From the NCBI GenBank assembly GCA_021234155.1, contig JAJEKV010000008.1:14321410-14385409 (forward strand): a stretch of 64,000 bases of DNA, read 5' to 3'. Under the pieces are notes generated by a model. It was given only the letters and a program-made list of their open reading frames with translations, did not search any database and was not told where the DNA came from. This DNA comes from Isoetes taiwanensis. Lineage: Eukaryota > Streptophyta > Lycopodiopsida > Isoetales > Isoetaceae. Below, one piece after another: positions 22,567-34,470 of the stretch (the first letter of the stretch is position 1; each line of letters starts with the position of its first letter). A program made the translations under genes and the position numbers.

Positions 22567-24200
22567 GTGCAGTGGTAAAGCAAACTCGAAAGACAACTTA
22601 CAGTCTCCTTATAAATTGCCACATAGAGATGTCTCGCCTAATAAATTCGTATAGTAAAATAATCATAAATTTGAATCTACCGCCATTGTAGGTTCCCTTT
22701 AAGTTTGAAACTGATGTCTTGCATGACATCATTTTTACCATGCATCCAAACGAGGATGGTGACAGAGGTGACTGAAATCAATAAACGATTGTAACAGAAT
22801 ACCCCAGATAATCTCTTCTCTTGCTACAAAAAAATGAGTACCATCAGTACATAATCTTATTTATTTGGACATGAAACCACATCATCGTACATTTCCTTGT
22901 AGATTGAGATTCATAGAGGTGGACCCACACTACTCCATATGCTTGTTAAAATGCGGATCTGGGAGCTTGAACATGCTGTCAGACCCTAAAATTTAAAAGC
23001 TAAGTGTCCAAAAGATTACGTGCTAGCTATATGGTCAGACAGGATAAAAACAAAGAAATAAATTTGAAGAGGTTAAAGAACCACACTTAGGAAAACCAAA
23101 ACCTATGGTGTTGCTCCTCTTTGCCATCGGCAAAGGAATGCTTCAGTCCTAAACAAACACAAAGATATGTGTATGAATCAATCATCGAAACACAAAATGA
23201 TAAGAAACGTACCTCCAAGTCCGAGTGCTTTGGTGTGAACAGAATGATATTCAGATCTTCTGCCCGAGGCACCAAAGATATGTGCCGTTTGAATGTAACA
23301 GGCATGTAAATAGAGAAGGGGACCTTAAGCATATGCAAACACATGCAAACCTTGAGCTGGCCTTCCCAAGTCATTTCAATATTAGTGAGAAATATTGTTA
23401 CCAGCAGATATGAATCCAAAATATGCCCTCATATCTCCTACAACTCCATGAAAAGCAAACAACATACAGATAACATATATGATGTAATGCCTGGTGTTCA
23501 TGAATTACCAATGCTTGCAAAGCTGAATGCAAACAGCCCGCATTCTATTGCTCTTGCATATTTTTTCAAAGCAAATAGATGCGTTAATATTCAGCTTATA
23601 TGGAGGTTGTTTACAGAAACAGGAAGATGCATCTATCTGAGCAACAATACCACTAACCTAATCAAAAGATTAACTATAGCAGTTACCTGACCTCGATTTC
23701 CACCAAGGACCAAGTGGTGTTGAAGGGCCTGAGTGGATTGAAGAATCATAAGATTGAAAGCAGAAGATCAATCATCTAAACGGAGTCTGTGCGCGGTCAT
23801 ACCTCTCGGGGCTATACCAGTTACTTTAATGGAGGGCACACTATATATAGGAATCAATCACATGCATATGAAGGAGCAGCTGTGAAGCACTTGTGATTTT
23901 AACTCAACTTCATCCCCCCGTAAAACCCAACAAAAGTCTCCCATTTTTCATCTCCCATTCCCTTTGAAATCTCCGGCAAACCTCTTAGCATCCTGGATCT
24001 CGCCATCCCCATAACCGGAGTTCCAACAGAGCAGATATAAAAGCTTCATTTGAAGCTCTTGCCCACTGAATCACTGTCAGAACGGACGGAAAGCCTCAGA
24101 ATGGATCCTCATTTCTCTGATCGTGTTCTTCTGCTGAATCCGATGTCCTGCATTCTTCATTAGATCAAACCAAAATCTACTGCAACGAACCCTTCTAATT
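22567..24200. other. Mostly non-coding; one possible minus-strand exon
   Basis: A minus-strand frame (23087-23419) includes FKRHISLVPRAEDLNIILF followed by TPKHSDLE and a good donor (GGAG|GTACGT, near 23210-23216). This may be a real exon of an unidentified gene. No flanking exons could be joined with confidence. The rest is AT-rich and featureless. Confidence 0.3.
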
Positions 24201-24205
24201 TGCTC

Positions 24206-24632
24206 CGATTTGGAGCGCTGTATTCCTACTCTGAGATGTGGTAAACATGGACACATGTCCGGGTTAACCACTGCTGCTCAGTTTCAAGCTCAAAAGACAA
24301 CAATTTTTGCATGTTTTTTCACTGATCTTGCTTGATCCGTGCTCAAATCATCTGCTCCCTTAGTAGAATGAGGTTTTTAGGGGTTGGCAAGGCAATTCCA
24401 GTGGTGTTTGCACCGGATCAAACCGTTCAAGAAGCTGATTGCAAGCTCTATTCAAAGATCAAGATGTTAAACAGAGTCCCACGCCCGCTTCATCACCGCG
24501 TGGTTATCCCGCCAAAACAAAGGGTTAGCTCTGGACAAAAGTGTGGTAAGCTTCGGACATATCAAGTGGTTACTTGGGACATGTGTCCGGGTTTACCACA
24601 TCACGGAGTAGGAATACGGCGCTCCATTTGAT
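24206..24632. repeat. Inverted repeat, arms about 75 bp, spacer about 270 bp
   Basis: The left arm (about 24206-24285) contains GTATTCCTACTC, GATGTGGTAAAC and GGACACATGTCC. The right arm (about 24555-24632) contains the same words in inverse complement order (GGACATGTGTCC, GTTTACCACATC, GAGTAGGAATAC). Identity is highest at the outer 56 bases. It could be a foldback transposon or an old hairpin gene. Open frames on both strands here are simply the two arms translated. Confidence 0.7.
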
Positions 24633-24901
24633 TTATGCGGATTCAAAATTGGCCATGATGATGAGTGTTGTCTGCTAGTATCCCCCAAGGGGACGCGCAA
24701 ACGGGAGGGAACGTCGCATGCGGCGTTACATGCGGCGTTCCCGCACAGTTCCATCCAATCCCATCTTATATTATAATGTTATACCGTAAGTGTGTAGTGC
24801 ATCGAGCCCTAATTTGAATGGCCGAGATCATCTAGATGCATCCGAAGACCTAGATTTATTGCACGACTTACCAACACTGTGATTGGTCATGCTTCGATCT
24901 C

Positions 24902-26549
24902 TTAAGGGAAAGGGTAAATGAAAAGGGGAAAAGGAAAAGAGAAGTGGAAAGAGAGAATGTGAAGGGCAAAAAGGCATGGGAAAAGGGAAAAGGTAAAAGG
25001 AAAAGGGAAAAGGGTGGGGATAAGAGAAGAGAAAAAGGCATGGAAAAACTAAAAAGGGGAAAGGGAACCTAGGAAAGGGCACGAGGGAAGGAGGAAGAGA
25101 TAAAGTGGAAAAGCTAAATGGAAAGGGTATAAAAAAAGAAAGAGGAAAAGGTTGAAAAAGAGAAATGAAGGAGAAAAAAGCATGGAAAAGGGGAGGAGAA
25201 AAAAAAGCATGGGAAAAGGAAGGAGCATGGGAAAACAGAAAAAGAGAAGCGCTGAGGAATGAGGAAAAAAGGAAGGGACAAAATGGCATAGTAAAAGGGA
25301 AAAAAAAAGAGGGAAAGGGAAGGGGAAAACGATCAAGAAAAGGGAAGAGGAAAGGTTGGAAAAATGAGGAAAAGGGAAGGGACAAGGGGAACAAGAAAAG
25401 GATGGGGAGAGGGAAAGAAAAGGGGCATAGAAAAGGGAAAGTGAGAAGAAAGAAAAGGAAAGGGAAAAGGGGAAAGGGAACCTAGGTAAAGGTCACAAGG
25501 AAAAGAAAGAGGGAAACGAGAAAAAGGGAAGGGGGAAGGGCATGAGAGAAAAGGGAAGAGGAAAATGGTGAAGAAAGGGAAAAGGGAAGAAAAAAGGAAA
25601 AGAAAAGGGCAAGAGAGAAAGGGTGGGGAAAAGAGGAAAATGGGTATAGGAAATAAGAGAATAAAACAAATGTGCAAAAGGCATGGAAAAAAAAGGAAAA
25701 AGAAAAAAGGAAAGGAAGGAAAAATGCACATGAAAAGGATCGGCAAAGGAGGAAAACTGGAAAGAAAGAAATCCATCAAGAAAAGGAAAACGGAAAAAGG
25801 GAAAGGAAAAAGGGAAGCAGGGAGTGATGGAGGGAGGGAAAGGGAAAAGGACATGAGGAAAGGAAAAGAGAAAAAAAAAAGGAAGGGTTGAAAGAAGGGA
25901 AAATTGCACCGAAGAGGGAAAGGGTGGGAAAAGGAGGAAAAGGAAGCACCGGAAAATAGAAAGAAGAAAAGGGTGGGAAAAAAGGCAGGGAAAAGGGAAA
26001 GAAAAGAAAAAAGAATGAAAAAAGGGGAAAGAGAGAGAGGCACTAAAAAAGGAAATGAGGAAAAATGGAAGGGGAAGAGAAAAAGGGAACATGGAAGAGG
26101 GAAAGGGTGAGGAGATGGAAAAGGGAAGGTAAAAAGGCATGGAAAACTAAGGAGAAAAGAAAAATGAAGGGAAAATGGCACACAAAAAAGGGAGGAAAAG
26201 AGGGGAAAAGGAGGAAAAGAGAAGGGAAAATAGGTATGGAAAAGGGCAAAAGAGAAAAAGGTTGAGAAAAGGGAAGACATGGAAAAAGGGTGGGGAAAAG
26301 AGAAGGTATAAAAAGAGAAAGGGGAAGGGAAAAGGGCAAAGAAAAAAAGAGAAGAGGGAAAAGGTGGAGAAAGGAGCAAAAGGGAAGGGAAAAGGTTATC
26401 GAATGTGGAAGGGGGAAGGAAAGGATGGGAAAACAAGGAAACATGAGAAAGACGAGAAAAAAAGGAAATAAAAAAAAAAAGTAGAGAAAATAAGAAAAAT
26501 GAAATGTGGGATAGAGCAAAAAGGGAAAGGGAAAGGGATAGGGCTTTTT
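24902..26549. repeat. 1.65 kb polypurine/polypyrimidine tract
   Basis: The plus strand is almost purely A and G (GGGAAAAGG-type units, with sparse GCATGG words at irregular spacing); the minus strand is correspondingly C/T. It is too irregular for a simple tandem array. The minus strand shows long open frames rich in Phe, Ser, Pro and Leu (up to 367 codons at 25333-26436). These arise because purine-only DNA rarely forms stop codons on the other strand, and they should not be read as genes. Such mirror-rich tracts can form triplex (H-DNA). Confidence 0.9.
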
Positions 26550-27255
<706 letters not shown>

Positions 27256-28026
27256 AATATAAACTTTGGCATTGAAATAAATGCCACAAGCAAAAAGATA
27301 TATTGGAATGAAGTTTTTCAAAATTTCCTTCAAGACTTATTGACTGTTTTGTGATATGTTCATGCAAGTTCGTTGGTCATTAGATTCTAAATTTTATTCG
27401 GATTATTGTATCCATAATGGATAATTCTTTGGCATGTATCTAGGCTCTTGTTATGTTGACGTTTTTCCCTTTGGTTTCTAAAGGTAGCTTCTCAATTGCA
27501 GTGGATTCTTAATGGATTCTTAAACCATTTTTTGCATCGCTATAAGCTTATATGGGGCAAATGAAGAGAGTTCATTTCATGTTCACCTTGTGCGCTCCTT
27601 TTTTGCAATATAAATTAGTAAGATTAAGAATTGCATTTCTAATAGTTCTCGTCTCTAAAAGGCTTTGAAATGGCACTCTTACATTAAAAAAGAAACAAAA
27701 CAAGTTAAATAGATAAGTTCCCTTGATAACTCCGTCACTATATTCCAATTCACAAGTATAGAGAGAATAAGAGGGTCTCAAACTTTATGAGTATATCCAT
27801 TATACTTGATGAAAGTACAACCTTATTTCCATGATACAAAAATCTACAGAAGACTGGCAAAATGCCAGGAATCAAATTTCTTTGCCATTTACAAACCATA
27901 TTCACTTTCGTAAATATAGTTAAAATCAATAACAAACGCCTTCACAAAGCAGAGGCTCGACACTCTTGCAAGTACCCGAATCTGCCCTTTCTGTAAACCT
28001 CCAATACGTACAGTTTTACTTGCAAT
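27256..28026. other. Non-coding between helicase pseudogene and LysM gene
   Basis: AT-rich, no supported gene. It presumably includes the 3' UTR of the minus-strand LysM gene just left of 28027. Confidence 0.4.
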
Positions 28027-30533
28027 TTACACATTTGGGATGACAAGGATATCACCTGAAATTACATAAATTCATGATGGAATACATTCAAGAAAGTGTA
28101 TACAGCAAACTTTATAGATGCCAAAGATTCACAATTACCTGCATAGATCAAGTTTGGATCCTCTATGCCATTTGCTGCTTGGATGTCTGGGATTGAGACA
28201 CCATATCTTCGAGAAAGTGACCACAACGTGTTTCCCTGAGGTATTAAACTTGGGTAAATATAGGTGAAATGGTTCCATGCAAGTGAAGGTCGTGAATCTG
28301 ATCATTTTTTACTCGACTTTATGCTTGTAGGGCCTTGATGGTCATTTTATTGGGTATATGTCCTTGTAAACCATTATCATGCAGTCTTGATTTAAGGAAT
28401 TTAAAACTGCCTTTCAGATGAAGGATTAGTACAGGCTAACTGTGAACAACTGTTTTCAACAACTACTGAATTTAAGAGCAGGGAAAATATGTACCCTCTG
28501 GATATAATGTGTGCGAGGAATCCACAATAACTGCCCAGTGGCAACATTTGCTGGATTTAAAATTTTGTTTGACTGAAGATAAAGCAAAAACTGTTACTAT
28601 TTCTAGCATTTCATATCGATAAAACAAAAACTGTTACTGTTTCTAGCATTTAATATTACTCACAAAAAAGAAAATGTGCTAAAAATATAAGGTAATGGCA
28701 TGATGCTTGCTGGAATAGTTAGATTGAAGACCAGAATGTCTTCTTACGTTGATGGTGTCTCTGTAATGGACCCCATAGCATAGAGAAAGCGGAAATATAA
28801 ATTCATAAAGCTATCTAGAGTTTGATACCGTACAGATGAGACATACTACCAGTCTGTTGCTGACAACGGCATGGACTACACAACTTACATCGTAATCAGA
28901 GACTTGAACCTGCTGGATTTGTCTCTGTATAGATGCACAGGGTGACAATTGACAAGGCTTTTATCTAAAGTTGTATCAGAGAAATTTTCTACTAAATGAC
29001 AGCATCAGTTTTAGATTTATAAGTAGGTTATTAAAACATGCAATTAAGGGATGGCTTTTTAGAGCTAGAAATAAACTATTCGGAAACATGATATTTTTAA
29101 CCAAGCCAAATATGCTCCCTTGCAACTTGCAACTTATGTATGTAGCAGTCACTAAAAGGAAGAAAACAAATATGTCACTAGGAAGAGGACGCATATAAGG
29201 CCTAGGAAAGGAGCACAGATATAGTTATGCTATACATGTAACAAAATAACAAAGTAGAAAAACTCGATCCTTCCATACTTATTGATTTAAATCTAAAGTA
29301 TATCATTTAAAAGAAGAACAACATTTCCTCTTAATGCTTCTTTGCTGGTTCAGACATGATTCAATGTTAGCTTGTCTCACAAAGATGTCCTCGTCACTAG
29401 CATTCATTGGGCAAGGTTTTAAAATTGGAGTTACAGTCAAACAGTTGAAATAAAGAAACCATTCATCAATGACAGTCGAGACATCCATGAGCAGGCATTT
29501 TGTTGAGATGGAGCTATTCTTTCGAACTGCACAAGCCGACATGGATGGCAATGAAATCATCACTTCCGTCTTATGCCATATATGTTAAAGGCACAAAGAT
29601 TGAACACTTAACAATGACAGTGGACTAGGCCAGTTGGTATTATATTTTGTACATATTGAGTAGCGCTTCAGGAATGAACAGGTTAGTCACCTCTAACCAG
29701 ACTGAAGTTATCTAAGGCAATCAGTATTCTTAGCTGAGATGAGTGTCCTATTAACCAATAACCTGAAGGACAGTACAGCACAACTCGAGAGTACAAAAGC
29801 TTCCAAAAAGATCAAGATGTAAGTTCCACAAACCTCCATTATTGCTTCAGTGTAAGTATCGTGATGGGAAGCAATGTCAGATAAGCTTTCGCCAGGAATC
29901 ACTTTATATACATAGTTGCCCTTAGGCCTGTTTTCTGGGATATTAAACCAAGAGAAATAAAAAAATGTTTTCATTTCATACAAAAAATCACAATTCGCTG
30001 TTCTTTATCCACCATCTCTTACCCTTTGTTCCAATCCAAGTGTGTGCTTGCCGCTCATTCCCTTTCCGCCATCGAACATATCTCCAAGGGCATGGCCTGG
30101 GATGATAATACATTAGAAACAAAATCGGACCTGTAAGAACTTCATATATTGAACATTTTATGCTTCAACATACTGAGAACAAACCCTTGATGAATTATAC
30201 TTCTTCACGAGTAAGAGCCAAACTATGTCAAGGGAATCATGCCAGTAAAACTTGCATTAACATTGAGCAGCTTCATTGTTTCCATTAAACTTATGTTTGT
30301 CCTTGTTAAGAAATTCTTAGGTGAATTTCAGAAAAGCTCATTTATTTCATTCTCTGGGTAAGCTGTCTTCAGACACTCAAAGATTTTGATGGCATCCAAA
30401 TGATTCAGAGCTAATAAATAAAACAATAAGGATTTAAATAATGTACAAGCATGGTAGTGCAGCCCAAGTCTTACTTGTCATATGTTGCAGGCTGAACAAA
30501 CACTGGACTTGATGATGTTGAGCTCTCAATTTT
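28027..30533 (-). CDS. LysM-domain protein, multi-exon (5' exons not resolved)
   Basis: LysM modules bind N-acetylglucosamine polymers. Minus-strand exons with matching phases: 30475-30533 (KIESSTSSSPVFVQPATYD), 30023-30096 (PWRYVRWRKGNERQAHTWIG), 29834-29934 (first LysM start, NYVYKVIPGESLSDIASHHD), 28139-28235 (LysM: GNTLWSLSRRYGVSIPDIQA ending LIYA) and 28027-28055 (GDILVIPNV, stop). Donors and acceptors are canonical (GTAAGA, GTTTGT, GTAATT; TTGTAG, CCCAG, CTCAG, TTTCAG). An extra in-phase exon may lie at 28889-28924 (RQIQQVQVSDYD, donor GTAAGT). The second half of the first LysM is not found, so one exon is missing or the domain is partial. The start codon and any signal peptide lie upstream and were not identified. 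I see no disabling change in these exons. Confidence 0.65.
28085..29388. repeat. Duplicated segment, copy 2 (uninterrupted)
   Basis: Direct duplicate of 4283-4932 plus 9268-9890, without the LINE. The junction sequence CCCCATAGCATAG continues smoothly here into AGAAAGCGGAAATA, giving the pre-insertion state. The block 28886-29117 is inverted relative to the other copy. A near-repeat ATAAAACAAAAACTGTTACT at 28618-28637 copies the preceding 28580-28600. Confidence 0.85.
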
Positions 30534-31800
30534 CTACAATATGAAGAAAAGGATAAATTTCTTAGAATCTGCAAGCATAAAGTGAATAAACTTACAGACA
30601 TCTACACATTTGTTAAAATTACTCAGATCCATCCATTCTTTTGGCACAGCACCATGCATGGTGCATGATAATTAAGATAAGTTATTCACATGAAATAAAC
30701 AACGTTCCTCTTCCGTTCTTTTTCACTTCCAATGCATATACAGTCCAAAAGGTTTACAGACATTCATTCATGTTAGATATATTATTTACATTTCAAATTA
30801 ACATGAATCCAAGAAGACAACTCCCTTTTCCTTCTTTGAGACTTTAACATTAGACTGCTTTGGATTGGCATCAGAAAAATATGGGAACATAAGAAATCCA
30901 AAAATTCAACTGAAATGTATTAGTGATAGCAAGTTTCACGTCAGACAAACCAGAGGAAAACGGAGGAACAATTCATTCAATACTGAAGAAGAAATATAGA
31001 ACATTGACCAATATGGTGTATGGAAATATTTGGCATAAAAAATGCCAATCCTCACAAAACTTTTGATAAAAACACAATCTATGTCAGAAAAGGGAATGAG
31101 ATTACATTGAACGATTGTGCCGAACCACAGAATGGCAAAGCCCTTCTCAATGCCGGCCAGGCATGCCACAAATCAGTACTTCGCTCCTTCATATTCATTA
31201 TGCCTTGCTACTGACTTCCAGCTGCTAAAATTCCAGTCCAAAGCTGCAAACCCAGTTGGGTTAAGCAAAAGAAAATGTGGGCTCCCCTGCTTTACGCCTT
31301 TCATTCAAAACCACATCATTTAGCGAACCAATTCCAAAATTGCCATTCTTCTGCAAATGCTCTTTGACCAAGAATAAACTACACAAGAAAACCTCACATA
31401 CAGTATCTCTGGGGCATGAAATCAAGCATTCACAACAGACTGTAAAGAATCACAAGCACCAGAATTTGGGCGGCTACTTGAAAGTGGATTCTTTATACTC
31501 TGGCTTTGATTTTTGCACAAAGAGAATGGACCCAGTTCATATTCTTTTCTGCAGGCTTTCAGCGGCAAGCTGAATAGCCAAGTGCTCCTGCTAGTGGAAG
31601 AAATTGACTGCTTTAGAGATCAGACACTTCTTTCCTTTTTGCCTTGACGTAGTAACTGGCAGGTTCTGCACAACACTCTCGTATTTTATGGCGTAAATTC
31701 TTTATGTACCATCATCTGAGGAAATCTTGGATAAGGTCTGCAAATTCCTTTGGTCCACGAGAAACATGTAACACGAGAGGCGCATTTTTTTCTTCACGGA
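30534..31800. other. Probable 5' region of the LysM gene, unresolved
   Basis: Upstream exons and promoter of the minus-strand LysM gene should lie here, but no exon could be chained by phase and homology. Open frames on either strand (30641-30847, 31020-31573) have no recognisable domain. Confidence 0.35.
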
Positions 31801-31910
31801 TTTACAATTTTTGAAAATTGTATGGGTTCATTGTAACATGATTTATTTTCTGGTTATTGTTAAGGATTATAGAACTAGAAAGGTGTGGCTGGTGATGCCA
31901 GCCATTAGTC

Positions 31911-31977
31911 TTGCAATGGAATGTCTAGGTGGAATGGAATATCAGCTTTGCAATGGAATGTCTAGGTGGAATGGAAT
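31911..31977. repeat. Tandem duplication, 30-base unit, period 37
   Basis: The unit TTGCAATGGAATGTCTAGGT plus GGAATGGAAT occurs at 31911-31940 and identically at 31948-31977. Confidence 0.9.
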
Positions 31978-32078
31978 TTGGCATTCTAAAACCCTTTACG
32001 ACTGCAAGTTCCTTGACCTGCTGATGGCGTAGGTTTCCCGACGTGGCCTGCATCACCCACCGATTACCTCAGAAAATG

Positions 32079-32348
32079 TAAAGTTTGGGTTGGTGCAATT
32101 TTGACCTATTAGCCACTGAGATGCCGCCATATAGCATACATTCTTTTCAAGAATGTCTAGTTCCAAGATAATTCCAGTTTCTTACTTGCATTCTATTTTT
32201 TTACTCGCATTCTAGAATTCTGACTGCTATTACTTGCATTTTGCCATGCATTCTAGTTTCTTAATTAATTTATAGAAGTCTATTATTTTACTAGCTGGGG
32301 AATTGAACCCCGGTGAAACCATGCTTAGCAACCGATTGTGAAAAAGGG
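32079..32348. repeat. Direct repeat A (270 bp), first copy
   Basis: Matches 32867-33135 at roughly 90 percent by eye. It begins AAAGTTTGGGTTGGTG and ends with GGGAATTGAACCCC GGTGAAACC, whose minus strand (GGGGTTCAATTCCCC) resembles a tRNA B box. I saw no good A box, so a tRNA-derived SINE on the minus strand is possible but unproven. Confidence 0.8.
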
Positions 32349-32728
32349 ATTACGTTGTGGGGCAATTTTCAAATAAGGGTAGCCCTCATGCTACCTGGCT
32401 CTGCTTCATCACCTCAAACATTCATGAAAAGGGGAAAAATGTAAAACTCGTAAGACTGCAGGAGAAAAGCTTATAAAACATAGCAGCAAAGCACCATAGC
32501 CGAAGTCCTATTGCAGCATCATCTTCCAGCAGCAAGGCGCCATAGCTAGAGGCTCCATCGCCGGAGCCATTAGCCAAAGTTACACAATCTGACTGCAAAA
32601 TCACAACAGAAACATGAATAAGACATAATAGGCGCCATATCTAACCTTACAACCCCCTTACAACCACAACTAAAACATTAGCATTGTGGTTCCAGCTAAG
32701 ACGATGCCATAGCCGACAGCCACGTCAG

Positions 32729-32890
32729 AATTGCACCAACCCAAAACTTCACGCAATAATAACTTCTCCTTTGTTGCAATTTTGCTATGTCAGATGTGCC
32801 TCTGCGATGACGCGCATCGGCACATCTTCCACAACAGAATTGCAACAAAAGGGAAGTTCTTGTATACGTAAAGTTTGGGTTGGTGTAATT
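32729..32890. repeat. Fold-back (snap-back) sequence, arms about 80 bp
   Basis: AATTGCACCAACCCAAAACTT at the left folds on AAGTTTGGGTTGGTGTAATT at the right. Inner pairs are CTTTGTTGCAATT with AATTGCAACAAAAG and GATGTGCC with GGCACATC; the centre is near 32809. The right arm overlaps the start of direct repeat A. The shape suits a foldback MITE or a long hairpin precursor. Confidence 0.75.
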
Positions 32891-33135
32891 TTGACCTATT
32901 AGCCACTAAGATGCCAACAGATGGCGTACATTCTTTCCAAGAATGTCTAGTTCCAAGATAATTCCAGTTTCTCTCTTGCATTCTAGTTTTTTACTCGCAT
33001 TCTAGAATTCGGATTGCTTTTACTTGCTTTGCCATGCATTCTAGTTTCTTCATTAATTTACAGAAGTCTATAATTTTACTAGCTGGGAAATTGAACCTTG
33101 GTGAAACCATGCTTAGCAACCAATTGTGAAAAGGG
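32867..33135. repeat. Direct repeat A, second copy
   Basis: Second copy of 32079-32348, start-to-start distance 788 bp. If these were LTRs the element would be very short and no primer-binding site is evident, so I prefer two insertions or a local duplication. Confidence 0.8.
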
Positions 33136-33199
33136 GAGGCTTGAACAAAGGCTCAGTCAACAAAATTGGCTCAGCAGACCAATTGCTGCTGCTCTGATC

Positions 33200-33480
33200 A
33201 GATAGCACACCGAAAATTGGTGAAGAGCTTGAGGCAAATCCAGGCGAGAGTTGAGAGTAACACTACTCAGATTGCAGGTCTGGCAGAAGAGATATAATCC
33301 CGAGTACCTCAGGTGCTCAAAAGGCAACTAGCTATGGAGGAACAACGTGTTGCAGGGATGGAGGCCCACATAGTTAGAGGACAGCATATGCTTGGTGCAG
33401 ATTTGAAAGGCAGCAGGATAAACTGGGTTTCGCTGACCTACGGGTTGCCTGGATACTCTGTCCACCAGCATTGAAGCCAT
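33200..33480 (+). pseudogene. Coiled-coil fragment, possibly retroelement gag/ORF1
   Basis: One plus-strand frame reads RQIQARVESNTTQIAGLAEE, a stop, then SRVPQVLKRQLAMEEQRVAG and MEAHIVRGQHML, a heptad-like helix. No zinc knuckle or other domain is visible. It lies just before a LINE remnant and a copia remnant, so a retroelement origin is likely, but which one is unclear. Confidence 0.35.
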
Positions 33481-33769
33481 GACAAATGACAAGAAACATT
33501 TTGAGCAGGAGACGGGCGCAGGTATCTCCCACCTTCAATCAAAGACTAAGGATCGCCACCGTTCTCCTGCCTACAGGTATACATCATACATGCAGGAGGA
33601 TGGCCACTGTGTTGGTCCATTGCAAATTACCAGGTCAAACATGCCGCAGAGAAGCAACTGACAGCCATAGCATATGACCCCCTTGTATCCATGCTTTCTT
33701 GTGCAGTTGCTGAAGACTAAGTAATGCTGGTAGCCTGGCAGGTTGGGTAGCCTGTGCCCTGCATGCTTC

Positions 33770-33905
33770 TATAACTTTATAAGGAAGATGAGATTCATAT
33801 TTGCAGCGATGGAGTTGAGACTATCTCCCTTCTGCCATAGAAAGACCCGACAATTATAAAGGCACAATTCTTATTTATTTGCAGCATATATAGATGCAAA
33901 TTCAG
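33770..33905 (-). mobile_element. Old, AT-mutated fragment of the GC-rich LINE (endonuclease start)
   Basis: AAGATGAGATTCATATTTGC, GATGGAGTTGAGACTATCTC and GACCCGACAATT match the plus-strand sequence of LINE copy 1 at about 8260-8340 (AAATGAGATCCATATCCG, AGAGTTGAGACTCTCGCC, GCCCCGACAGTT). The differences are mostly C-to-T or G-to-A, as expected for a long-methylated old insertion. Confidence 0.6.
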
Positions 33906-33939
33906 TTGTAACAATGGTATGTATGCATGAATGGCTTTT

Positions 33940-34330
33940 TATTATCTCAAGGATTTGAAAAATTATAAAGTGAAGGTAACTTGTACATAAAGAGAGTAGA
34001 TGGTAAATTCTACATTATAGCATTGTGTGTTGATGATTGTATTATGAGCGTTAGTGATCGAAGTATATGGATGAATGCAAAACAATTTAAAAAGTAGATT
34101 CCATATGAGTGATCTTGATGGCTTGAGGAAAGTTTTGGGCATGGAGGTTTATAGAGATAGACAAGCTGGAGTATTGTTTTTAAGACAGGTACAAGGTTAG
34201 GAAAATGCTGGATGATTTTTCATGACAGAATGTTAACCAGTGCCAACTCCTTTGGTAGTCAATAAAAGAATCTGCAGAGATATATCACCTATGACTGAGG
34301 TAGGAAAAAGAACTAGCAAAAAGGCACGCC
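33940..34330 (+). mobile_element. Ty1/copia reverse-transcriptase remnant
   Basis: Frame-jumping translation gives RVDGKFYIIALCVDDCIM (catalytic YVDD box, here CVDD), then MSDLDGLRKVLGMEVYRDRQ and a terminal region with PTPLVVNKRICRDISPMTE. These are the order and wording of the C-terminal half of copia RT (the LGMEV-type motif is diagnostic). Stops and shifts are abundant, and no LTRs were found nearby. Confidence 0.7.
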
Positions 34331-34423
34331 AGAGGCTATAGAAAATAAAGGCATATGAAATTAGGGCAAAGTAGTATAAATTGAATTGTATTTGTTGTGC
34401 TTAATGTGATAGAAAGAAATGTT

Positions 34424-34470
34424 GGATCTACTGAATGGCAGATCTACTGAATAGCAGATCTACTGAATGA
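34424..34470. repeat. Short tandem repeat, 17-base unit, three copies
   Basis: GATCTACTGAATGGCA/AGCA units repeat three times. Slightly downstream, CTTGGTTTAAAGACA recurs irregularly (about 34610-34690). Confidence 0.85.

Noticed and set aside
25333-26436. 367-codon minus-strand open frame
   Set aside because: It lies wholly in the polypurine tract; the F/S/P/L-only composition follows from C/T-only DNA, which cannot readily form stops.
32079-33135. Pair of 270 bp repeats as LTRs of a small retrotransposon
   Set aside because: No TG...CA ends, primer-binding site or polypurine tract could be identified.
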